This document shows positions 1-5,549 of a DNA stretch of 5,549 nt, piece by piece (position 1 is the stretch's first letter; each line of letters starts with the position of its first letter). Origin of the DNA: Treponema sp. (GTDB lineage: Bacteria; Spirochaetota; Spirochaetia; Treponematales; Treponemataceae); assembly GCA_017622055.1 (NCBI GenBank), contig JAGARY010000021.1, positions 1 to 5,549 of the forward strand, in the 5' to 3' direction. The notes under the pieces are model-generated. The model ran no database searches, had not been told where the DNA came from, and worked only from the letters and a program-made list of their open reading frames with translations. The position numbers and the translations under genes were made by a program.

Positions 1-17
1 AATAAACTTACAATTTC

Positions 18-46
18 TTGTTAAATTATCGATTTTAATGTAAAAT
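18..46 (+). promoter_or_regulatory. Putative sigma-70-type promoter for the first operon
   Basis: TTGTTA at 18-23 and TAAAAT at 41-46 are separated by 17 bp, each close to the -35 and -10 consensus. A start site near 53 would give a leader of about 45 nt before the ATG at 98. The region is very AT-rich, so chance matches are common; an overlapping TTATAT at 46-51 is another possible -10. No operator-like repeat is obvious, and no upstream gene end is visible in the first 97 bases. Confidence 0.45.
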
Positions 47-97
47 TATATGGCAAAAAGTTTATCTTTTTGTGAATGATGAGTAAATTGTAATAAA

Positions 98-1558
98 ATG
101 AATCAGCAGTCTTCTTTAACAATATATGAATATTTTTCTCAAAAAAAGAGTATCTTTTCAGTTGATGTATTTTTGAAGGATATGCGAGCCAAGAATGTAA
201 AATTATCTAGAACTGAAGCTTTAGATTTACTTCATTCTTCAAATAATGTTTTTACTTTGATAAATGAAGAATTTGTAACTCGGGCTGGAGTTTTTACAAA
301 TCATTGTTTTAGTATAAAACCTTCAAAAGAGGAAATTAAAAAAGATAGATTAATAATTGGTCATAGATGTATGCCTTTTGTGAATCCTGATATTTCTCCT
401 GATGATATTAGAATTGTTGTGGATGATAAAATTATTCCTCCAACAAAAGAATCTTTTTCAATGAATTTGGCTTTAGATACATATTCTTTTTTTGGCGAAG
501 GTTATGTTCTTCCTTGTATTATTAATGACAAAGCAAATGATGATTTTGATTTAAAATCTGTTGTAAATTCACTTCCAAATCAAATTAAGCTTACTTGTTG
601 GCCTTTATCACAAATTGCCGGAAAAAAAGTAAAATATGGCGACAGATTATTATGTAAAGTTGTTGAATGGGAAGGTTATAGCAAAGTGGAAATGATTCTT
701 TTAGAAAAAGAATCTGATGGATTGCAACTTACAACTTCCGATATTCAGCGGGAAAAATGGTATAAATCTTTTGAAAAAGGAATGTTGGCTAGTTTTGATA
801 AAAATGGACCTCTTAACTCAATAGAAGAACAATTGGCATTGTTGTTTTTGGAACATCAAGAAGAATTGTGTATTGTGAATTGTGGTTCCAGCGAAGAATT
901 TTTGAGTAACACAGACAAAATTGGGTTTTCTCAATATGGTGTTGAATCAAGAATTTGGAAAACAAATGAAATTGTTCCTTTTGTTGGAGAATGGAATAAA
1001 CAATTTTCAAAAGATTTAATATTATTGGAGATTTCTCAAAATTTTTCTCCACATATTATAGATTCATATCTTAGACAAAATTTGTATTACAAAAGTTTGA
1101 ACAAACCTTTTGATTCTGTTGAAGATTTGTTTTGCAAAATTTTCCCTTTTGCTTTAGGAATGAGTGCAGATGAACAAAAGATTTTGTTATCAGATATAAA
1201 AAAGCGAAATGCCTTTTTAGAGAAAAGTTATGATTTTTCAATGGATAAATCTATTTTTGAAATTAGAGAAAGAGCTTTATCATTGTTTTCAAAAGTCAAT
1301 TTATTGGTAAGTTCCATTGGAAATACAAAATTGGACGTGGAAAAATTTCCTCAATTTGAACTTGTTGTTTTGACTCAATTATATTCTCATTTGGTAAAGT
1401 TGATTGAAGAAGTTGAAAATATTATGATTAGATTGTATTTTCCAACAGATGATGTAATGCTTTCTTTAAGTGGAATGGAAGAAACTTTTGAAGATGTTCA
1501 AGGTGCAATTAATTTTTCAAAAAATAAATTGTTACAAGAATGTTTTAAATTGGTATAG
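98..1558 (+). CDS. Conserved-type hypothetical protein, possible N-terminal winged helix
   Basis: I do not recognise this 486-residue protein and assign no function. The ATG at 98 is the earliest possible start because an in-frame TGA lies at 80-82; no Shine-Dalgarno precedes it. There is no signal peptide or membrane segment, so it should be cytoplasmic. Residues about 13-66 alternate short helices and strands in a way that resembles a winged helix (LSRTEALDLL, then a strand pair ending FVTRAGVF). Residues about 68-205 look beta-rich, including GHRCMPFVNPDIS at 89-101 and a barrel-like stretch, YGDRLLCKVVEWEGY, at 180-194. Residues about 330-486 look mostly helical and acidic. The gene probably leads an operon with the PtsN-like gene 32 bp downstream and then transketolase. 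Arginine is written mainly AGA (10 of 14, no CGT or CGC), unlike transketolase. The long uninterrupted frame and the well-fitting neighbour support a real gene; the domain reading is inference. Confidence 0.85.
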   Translation: MNQQSSLTIYEYFSQKKSIFSVDVFLKDMRAKNVKLSRTEALDLLHSSNNVFTLINEEFVTRAGVFTNHCFSIKPSKEEIKKDRLIIGHRCMPFVNPDISPDDIRIVVDDKIIPPTKESFSMNLALDTYSFFGEGYVLPCIINDKANDDFDLKSVVNSLPNQIKLTCWPLSQIAGKKVKYGDRLLCKVVEWEGYSKVEMILLEKESDGLQLTTSDIQREKWYKSFEKGMLASFDKNGPLNSIEEQLALLFLEHQEELCIVNCGSSEEFLSNTDKIGFSQYGVESRIWKTNEIVPFVGEWNKQFSKDLILLEISQNFSPHIIDSYLRQNLYYKSLNKPFDSVEDLFCKIFPFALGMSADEQKILLSDIKKRNAFLEKSYDFSMDKSIFEIRERALSLFSKVNLLVSSIGNTKLDVEKFPQFELVVLTQLYSHLVKLIEEVENIMIRLYFPTDDVMLSLSGMEETFEDVQGAINFSKNKLLQECFKLV

Positions 1559-1577
1559 TATAGTATATAAAGTATAC

Positions 1578-1582
1578 GGAGG
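1578..1582 (+). promoter_or_regulatory. Shine-Dalgarno of the PtsN-like gene
   Basis: GGAGG, extended to GGAGGA, lies 8 nt before the ATG at 1591. It is a near-perfect anti-16S match and fixes the start codon. It is the strongest ribosome binding site in the window and contrasts with the genes at 98 and 4223, which lack one. Confidence 0.85.
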
Positions 1583-1590
1583 ATTTATAA

Positions 1591-2061
1591 ATGTCGGATG
1601 AAATTAACATTGCAGACCTTATTCACAGAGGCGGTGTATTAAAAAATGTTCAGGGAAGCTCAACTAGTGAAATATACGATAACATTGTAAAAATGATAGA
1701 TTTACCCGATTGTATGGCACCGGAACAAGTGTATAATGCTTTGTGTGCAAGAGAAGAAATCTTAAGCACAGCTGTAGGAAATGGAATTGCTTTACCTCAT
1801 GCTCGTGCACCAATTATGAAAGATAAAGAAGATCAAAGAATATGTGTTGCATATTTGGAAAAACCTCTTGATATGAGTGCTCCAGATGAGCGTCTTGTAC
1901 ATGTTATGTTTGTTCTTTTAACACAGAATCCACAAGATCATTTAAAAGTTTTATCTACTTTGGCTGGATTATTTAGAGACACCGCTTTTAGAAAAGCTCT
2001 TGAAAATAAAGCTAGTGAAGCAGAATTAATAGATTTGATTAGAGAAATAGAAAAAAATTAA
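1591..2061 (+). CDS. ptsN: PTS EIIA type-2 domain protein, PtsN-like nitrogen/carbon regulator
   Basis: This 156-residue protein is a single EIIA domain of the fructose/mannitol/Ntr class. The diagnostic active-site block GNGIALPHAR lies at 63-72, with phospho-acceptor His70; the second conserved histidine is His117 in QDHLKVLSTLA. The N-terminal part (VYNALCAREEILSTAVG, 47-63) and the C-terminal LAGLFRD segment also match the family. No EIIB or EIIC domain is attached and no sugar permease lies nearby. In this family, stand-alone members typically act as phosphorylation-dependent regulators rather than sugar transporters, so a regulatory role is inferred. A phosphate from HPr or NPr would be received in the cytoplasm. 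The gene sits between the unknown protein and transketolase, 34 bp before the latter, suggesting co-transcription and a link to carbon flux. Length is normal for EIIA-Ntr. The family is secure; the symbol ptsN rather than a generic fruA-type EIIA is less so. Confidence 0.9.
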   Translation: MSDEINIADLIHRGGVLKNVQGSSTSEIYDNIVKMIDLPDCMAPEQVYNALCAREEILSTAVGNGIALPHARAPIMKDKEDQRICVAYLEKPLDMSAPDERLVHVMFVLLTQNPQDHLKVLSTLAGLFRDTAFRKALENKASEAELIDLIREIEKN

Positions 2062-2085
2062 AAATTTTTGAAAATATAAATTACA

Positions 2086-2089
2086 GAGG
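2086..2089 (+). promoter_or_regulatory. Shine-Dalgarno of transketolase
   Basis: GAGG (within AGAGG) sits 6 nt before the ATG at 2096, separated from it by a run of six T. It supports that ATG as the start, as does alignment of the first residues with the usual transketolase N-terminus. Confidence 0.8.
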
Positions 2090-2095
2090 TTTTTT

Positions 2096-4063
2096 ATGGA
2101 CAAAAAAGCAATTGAAGCTGTTGCACTTTCAATTCGCAGCTTATCAATGGATGCAATCCAAAAAGCAAATTCAGGACACCCAGGTCTTCCACTTGGTGCT
2201 GCAGAAGCAGCTGCTGTTTTATACGGCGAAGTTATGAAACACAATCCTGCAAATTCAAAATGGGCAGATAGAGACCGTTTTGTACTTTCGGCAGGACATG
2301 GTTCTATGTTGCTTTATTCTATCCTTCACTTGGCTGGATACAAAGTAACAATGGACGATATTAAATCATTCCGTCAAGTTGGTTCACATTGTCCTGGTCA
2401 CCCAGAATATGGTGATACAGACGGTGTTGAATGTACTGGTGGTCCACTTGGACAAGGTGTTTCAATGGCTGTTGGTATGGCTGTTGCAGAATCTATGCTC
2501 GCTGCTAAATTCAACACACCAAAACACACAATCGTAGATCACTACACATATTCTTTAGTTGGTGAAGGATGTTTACAAGAAGGTGTTGCTTCTGAAGCTT
2601 GTTCTTTGGCTGGTAACTTAAAACTTGGTAAACTTATTGTTTTCTATGATGAAAACAAAATTTCTATTGATGGTTGTACAGATATTACATTCACAGACGA
2701 TATTAAAATGCGCTATGAATCTTACGGATGGCAAGTTTTGCGTGGTGATATGTATGATGTTGAAGGAATGGCAAAATTAGTTGCAGAAGCTAAAGCTTGT
2801 TCAGACAAACCATCTTTAATCATGCTTAAATCAATTATTGGTAAAGGTGCTCCAAAACAAAACACAGCTGATGTTCACGGTGCTCCTCTTGGTGCAGAAG
2901 GAATTATTGAAGCAAAGAAAACACTTGGTCTTCCAACAGACAAAGATTTCTATGTTGTTCCAGAAGCTTACAAATATTTTGAAGATAAAAAAGCTGAATT
3001 TGCAAAAGCAGAAGCAGATTGGAATGCTACATTTGACGCTTGGGCAAAAGAAAATCCAGAACTTAAAAAACTTTGGGATGCTTACCACTCAGACGCTGCA
3101 ACAGCAGAAGTTAGCGATGTAGAATACAAAGTTGGAGATGCTTGTGCAACTCGTGATGCTTCTGGAAAAGCATTAAACGTAATTGCAGAACGTTTTGCTA
3201 ACCTTGTTGGTGGTTCTGCTGACCTTATGGGACCAAACAAAACTGCATTCAAATGCGACAATGGAACATTTAGCCCAGCTAACCGTGCTGGTCGTACAAT
3301 TGAATATGGTATTCGTGAATTTGCAATGTCGGCAGTTTGTGCTGGTATTTCTCTTCACGGTGGATTACGCCCATTCTGTGCTACATTCTTAGTATTCGCA
3401 GATTACTTACGCCCATCTTTACGCGTAGTTTCTTTAATGAAACAACCAGTTATTTACGTTTTCACGCACGATTCAATCTACGTTGGAGAAGACGGACCAA
3501 CTCATCAGCCAATTGAAACAATGGCTTCTTTACGCGCAATTCCTGGTGTTCAAGCAATTAGACCTGGTGACCCAGAAGAATCTATGCAAGCTTGGAACAT
3601 GGCTTACGCTTCAAAAGATCACCCAGTTTGTATGGCATTTACACGTCAAGCTTTGGCAGTTTACGAAAAAGCAGACAAAAACTGGAAAGAAAATATGGCA
3701 ACAAAAGGTGCTTATGTTGTACAAGATGCTGCTAACCCAGATATTACAATCTTGGCAAGTGGTTCTGAAGTTAACATGGCTCTTAAAGCTGCAAGCCTTG
3801 CAAACGGAAAATCAATTCGCGTTGTTTCTGTTCCTGATTTGGCAAAATTTGCAAGTCTTTGTCCTTGTGAACAAGAAAAAATCATTGGAAATCCAAAACG
3901 CGTAGTTTGTACAGAAGCTGGTATTTCTACAGAATGGTTACAGTTTGCTAAAAAAGAAGATTGTTTCTGTATCGACAGATTTGGAACTTCTGGTCCTGCA
4001 AACAAAGTTGCTGAGTATCTTGGATTTACAGCAGAAAAATTAGCAGAAATTTTAAACAAATAA
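2096..4063 (+). CDS. tkt: Transketolase (EC 2.2.1.1)
   Basis: Transfers two-carbon ketol units between sugar phosphates (xylulose-5-P to ribose-5-P or erythrose-4-P) using thiamine diphosphate, in the cytoplasmic non-oxidative pentose phosphate pathway. At 655 residues it is a full-length single-chain enzyme, not the split form of some anaerobes. Seen: SGHPG at 26-30 (His28), SAGHGS (His68), PGHPE (His102), ThDP/metal motif start at 156, Asn187 in FYDEN, His261 in DVHGAP, Arg353 in ATRDAS, GGSADL at 372-377, the catalytic-glutamate block YGIREF with Glu408, THDS with His458, GEDGPTHQP with His470, and TRQ with Arg517. These are the cofactor, phosphate and substrate contacts known from the E. 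coli and yeast enzymes. Oddity: the usual GDG is GEG (Glu157), altering a metal-ligand position. Arginine codons are 17 of 20 CGT/CGC, a sign of high expression. It is the last gene of its probable operon, followed by terminators. Confidence 0.97.
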   Translation: MDKKAIEAVALSIRSLSMDAIQKANSGHPGLPLGAAEAAAVLYGEVMKHNPANSKWADRDRFVLSAGHGSMLLYSILHLAGYKVTMDDIKSFRQVGSHCPGHPEYGDTDGVECTGGPLGQGVSMAVGMAVAESMLAAKFNTPKHTIVDHYTYSLVGEGCLQEGVASEACSLAGNLKLGKLIVFYDENKISIDGCTDITFTDDIKMRYESYGWQVLRGDMYDVEGMAKLVAEAKACSDKPSLIMLKSIIGKGAPKQNTADVHGAPLGAEGIIEAKKTLGLPTDKDFYVVPEAYKYFEDKKAEFAKAEADWNATFDAWAKENPELKKLWDAYHSDAATAEVSDVEYKVGDACATRDASGKALNVIAERFANLVGGSADLMGPNKTAFKCDNGTFSPANRAGRTIEYGIREFAMSAVCAGISLHGGLRPFCATFLVFADYLRPSLRVVSLMKQPVIYVFTHDSIYVGEDGPTHQPIETMASLRAIPGVQAIRPGDPEESMQAWNMAYASKDHPVCMAFTRQALAVYEKADKNWKENMATKGAYVVQDAANPDITILASGSEVNMALKAASLANGKSIRVVSVPDLAKFASLCPCEQEKIIGNPKRVVCTEAGISTEWLQFAKKEDCFCIDRFGTSGPANKVAEYLGFTAEKLAEILNK

Positions 4064-4065
4064 AT

Positions 4066-4114
4066 ACGTCCGGTCAAGGCACGCTTTGCTCAAGGCCTTG
4101 ACTCGGCCGTTTTT
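4066..4114 (+). terminator. Rho-independent terminator after transketolase
   Basis: The perfect 8-bp arms GTCAAGGC (4073-4080) and GCCTTGAC (4095-4102) enclose a 14-nt loop. The stem continues outward through CCG (4070-4072) with CGG (4104-4106), past a one-base bulge at 4103, and ACG (4066-4068) with CGT (4108-4110), past a T/C mismatch. Five T at 4110-4114 follow. It begins 2 bases after the tkt stop. The T-run is short and the loop large, so read-through to the hairpin at 4143 is likely. Confidence 0.75.
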
Positions 4115-4136
4115 AGGGTTTGTATTAAACCCTAAA
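4112..4136. repeat. Perfect 10-bp inverted repeat between two terminators
   Basis: TTTAGGGTTT at 4112-4121 and AAACCCTAAA at 4127-4136 are exact reverse complements around the 5-nt loop GTATT. It is not followed by a T-run, so it is not a classical terminator. Its left arm starts inside the T-run of the preceding hairpin. It may protect the 3' end of the mRNA, bind a protein, or be a degraded repeat; its role is unknown. Confidence 0.7.
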
Positions 4137-4142
4137 TTAGCT

Positions 4143-4172
4143 AAAAAACCTCGGCAAAGCCGAGGTTTTTTT
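4143..4172. terminator. Strong, apparently bidirectional rho-independent terminator
   Basis: CCTCGGC (4149-4155) pairs with GCCGAGG (4159-4165) around an AAA loop. It is preceded by six A (4143-4148) and followed by seven T (4166-4172), so either strand gives a GC stem with a U-tail. On the + strand it backs up the terminator at 4066 and insulates the pyrophosphatase gene from the transketolase operon. No minus-strand gene nearby needs it. Confidence 0.92.
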
Positions 4173-4186
4173 ATCTTACAATCTAC

Positions 4187-4215
4187 TTGCTACAATCCAA
4201 ATAAAATTTTATATT
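4187..4215 (+). promoter_or_regulatory. Putative promoter of the pyrophosphatase gene
   Basis: TTGCTA at 4187-4192 and TATATT at 4210-4215 are spaced by 17 bp. A start 7-8 bases after the -10 would fall at about 4222-4223, on the ATG itself, implying a leaderless or nearly leaderless mRNA. An alternative -10, TACAAT at 4191-4196, would give a leader of about 20 nt but has only a weak T-rich -35. A promoter is expected here because a strong terminator lies just upstream. Confidence 0.5.
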
Positions 4216-4222
4216 TATTGCT

Positions 4223-5549
4223 ATGGAAAAGACTGTTTATGTTATTGGGCATACAAATCCGGATACAGATGCTGTTGTTTCGGCTTATGGGTATGCAAAA
4301 TTAAAAAATCTTTTAGGATTTGAAAATTTTAAAGCGGCTAGAGCAGGGCATTTGAATCCTCAGACTTCATATATTTTTGAAAAATTTAAGGTTCAAAGAC
4401 CTGAATATATTGTAGACTTGGTTCCTAAAGTAAAATATTTTGTTCAAGAAAATGTTGTAACTGTAACTAGTGATATTTCTGTTTGGGAAGCTATTGGCAA
4501 AATGGAACAAAGTGATATTCGTGCCTTGCCTGTGGTTGATAAAGATGGAAAATATCTTTCACTTTTGCATTACAGTGGTTTTGCAAAAAGTGTTTTGACA
4601 ATTTTGAATCCTGAAAAACGTCATGCAATTTCTACAAATATTGATTTAATTCAAAAAACTTTAAATGCTCAGCCAATTATTGTTAGTAATGATTCTGATA
4701 AAAATTTTAATGCTACAATTTTGGTTGGTTCTTCTAGCGAAGAAACTTTTATTAAACGGTTGGAATCTCATGCTAGCGAAGATATTGTTGTAATTGCTTC
4801 TGATAGAGAACAAATTCATAGAATTTGTATTGAACACAAAGTAAAACTTATGATTACAACTTCTGGATGTGTAATTTCTAAGGAATTGCGTGAACTTGCG
4901 GAACAAAATGGTGTTTCTGTAATTGTAAGCCCTTATCCAACATCTCCTACTTCTATGTTGATTGCTTATTCTATGCCTGTAAGTGTTATGGGAGATAAAG
5001 AAATTCAAACAGTTTCTATGAATGATACTGTAAACAAAATTCAAAAGATTTTGAAAGACGCTTATTGTAAATATCTTCCTGTTGTTGATGAAGAAAACCG
5101 TGTAATTGGTATTGTTTCTGAACATGATTTGTTAAAAGAGCCAAATGTAGAAGTTGTTTTAGTTGACCACAACGAATTTAGTCAAGCTGTGGAAGGAATT
5201 GAAAATTATAAAATTCTTGAAGTAATTGATCATCACAGACTTGGAAACTTTTCTACAAAATATCCAATTACATTTATTAATAGACCTGTTGGTTCAACTT
5301 CAACTCAAATTGCTGGATTGTACAAAGAATATAAAATTCCACTTCCAAAAGATGTTGCATCTTTGTTGCTTTGCGGGATTTTGTCTGATACTTTAATTTT
5401 GCAATCGGCAACAACAACAGAAGTTGATATTGATACTGCTGAATATCTTTCTAGCATTACAAATCTTGATATTAAAGAACTTGGAAACGAAATTCTTCTT
5501 GCTGGTAGCCGCATAAAAGGTCGTGATGTTGGTGAATTAATTCGCCAAG
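4223..5549 (+). CDS. ppaC: Family II manganese-dependent inorganic pyrophosphatase with CBS-DRTGG-CBS insert (3' end missing)
   Basis: Hydrolyses pyrophosphate to two phosphates in the cytoplasm, pulling biosynthetic reactions forward. The frame is open from the ATG at 4223 to the right edge: 442 codons plus one base, no stop. Catalytic DHH-family metal motifs are split by an insert: GHTNPDTDA at 9-17 (His10, Asp14, Asp16), then after the insert VDHNE at 314-318 (Asp315), IDHHR at 335-339 (His337, His338) and LSDT at 387-390 (Asp389). Residues about 70-125 and 252-306 are CBS domains (IRALPVVDKDG; KYLPVVDEENRVIGIVSEHD), with a DRTGG-like domain at about 140-250 between them. Known CBS-PPases of this layout are about 545 residues long and bind adenine nucleotides, AMP/ADP inhibiting and ATP or diadenosine polyphosphates activating; regulation here is inferred from that. 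The missing C-terminus should be the DHHA2 substrate-binding domain. No Shine-Dalgarno precedes the ATG, but the conserved motif starts 8 residues in, so the start is credible. Confidence 0.95.
   Translation, partial: MEKTVYVIGHTNPDTDAVVSAYGYAKLKNLLGFENFKAARAGHLNPQTSYIFEKFKVQRPEYIVDLVPKVKYFVQENVVTVTSDISVWEAIGKMEQSDIRALPVVDKDGKYLSLLHYSGFAKSVLTILNPEKRHAISTNIDLIQKTLNAQPIIVSNDSDKNFNATILVGSSSEETFIKRLESHASEDIVVIASDREQIHRICIEHKVKLMITTSGCVISKELRELAEQNGVSVIVSPYPTSPTSMLIAYSMPVSVMGDKEIQTVSMNDTVNKIQKILKDAYCKYLPVVDEENRVIGIVSEHDLLKEPNVEVVLVDHNEFSQAVEGIENYKILEVIDHHRLGNFSTKYPITFINRPVGSTSTQIAGLYKEYKIPLPKDVASLLLCGILSDTLILQSATTTEVDIDTAEYLSSITNLDIKELGNEILLAGSRIKGRDVGELIRQ

Noticed and set aside
1529..1569. A possible promoter between the first gene and the EIIA gene (TTGTTA with TATAGT or TATATA)
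   Set aside because: The spacing to TATAGT at 1554 is 19 bp and to the later candidates is far longer, and AT-rich sequence gives such matches by chance. Kept out of the feature list, though a weak internal promoter is not excluded.
1563..1577. Small inverted repeat GTATA...TATAC before the EIIA ribosome binding site
   Set aside because: Five pure-AT-type base pairs in AT-rich DNA are not significant; no support for an operator or RNA switch.
3483..3905. A 140-codon + strand open frame overlapping transketolase in another frame
   Set aside because: Its Leu/Gln/Lys-rich translation is an out-of-frame reading of well-conserved transketolase sequence. The same holds for the + strand frames at 2838-3122 and 3183-3392.
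3712..4077. A 121-codon minus-strand open frame over the end of transketolase
   Set aside because: It is antisense to conserved tkt sequence, has no ribosome binding site that I can see, and no family features; treated as a shadow frame.
4064..4222. A riboswitch upstream of the pyrophosphatase gene
   Set aside because: The structured part ends in a strong terminator and a separate promoter follows it, leaving no long leader. The hairpins fit transcript ends of the upstream operon better than an aptamer.
4086..4304. A short + strand open frame spanning the terminator region into the next gene
   Set aside because: It reads through three hairpins and then overlaps the pyrophosphatase start in a different frame; no plausible start signal or protein motif.
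4661..5125. A 154-codon open frame on the minus strand
   Set aside because: It lies wholly inside the pyrophosphatase frame, which has clear catalytic and CBS motifs, and its translation is Asn/Phe/Arg-rich low-complexity sequence with no recognisable motif.
1..5549. CRISPR arrays, tRNA or rRNA genes, insertion sequences, phage or toxin-antitoxin genes
   Set aside because: No spaced direct repeats, tRNA-like folds, transposase motifs or small paired genes were seen on either strand; the space is almost filled by four metabolic or unknown genes.

Overview
The window reads as a low-GC (roughly one third G+C) bacterial chromosome segment with all genes on the + strand. Gene content fits an anaerobic or fermentative bacterium: a full-length single-chain transketolase, a stand-alone PTS EIIA-type regulator, and a nucleotide-regulated CBS/DRTGG family II pyrophosphatase. 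My best guess is a Treponema-like spirochaete, with low-GC Firmicutes as the alternative. This is an inference from gene content and base composition; no rRNA or marker gene confirms it.

Layout. Positions 1-97 are non-coding and hold a plausible promoter. Then come three tightly spaced genes: an unrecognised 486-residue protein (98-1558), a PtsN-like EIIA protein of 156 residues (1591-2061) and transketolase of 655 residues (2096-4063). The gaps are 32 and 34 bp, hold no terminator, and each carries a Shine-Dalgarno, so the three are probably one operon. Positions 4064-4222 are non-coding and hold three consecutive stem-loops. The first is followed by a short T-run and the last is a strong A-stem-T hairpin, so transcription of the operon very probably stops here. 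A new promoter then drives a gene starting at 4223 that runs off the right edge. It encodes a family II (DHH) inorganic pyrophosphatase interrupted by a CBS-DRTGG-CBS regulatory insert; 442 residues are present and the C-terminal DHHA2 domain is missing.

How the genes may work together. Transketolase runs the non-oxidative pentose phosphate pathway, and the PtsN-like protein could sense sugar or PTS phosphorylation state and be co-expressed with it. The pyrophosphatase is a separate transcription unit that removes PPi and is probably tuned by adenine nucleotides. The first gene has no assigned role.

No unmistakably new system is visible. The points most worth following are the unknown operon-leading protein, a GDG-to-GEG change at a metal-ligand position of transketolase, the lack of a Shine-Dalgarno on both unit-leading genes (with a promoter placed so that the pyrophosphatase mRNA could be leaderless), and a sharp arginine-codon contrast between adjacent genes of the presumed operon.
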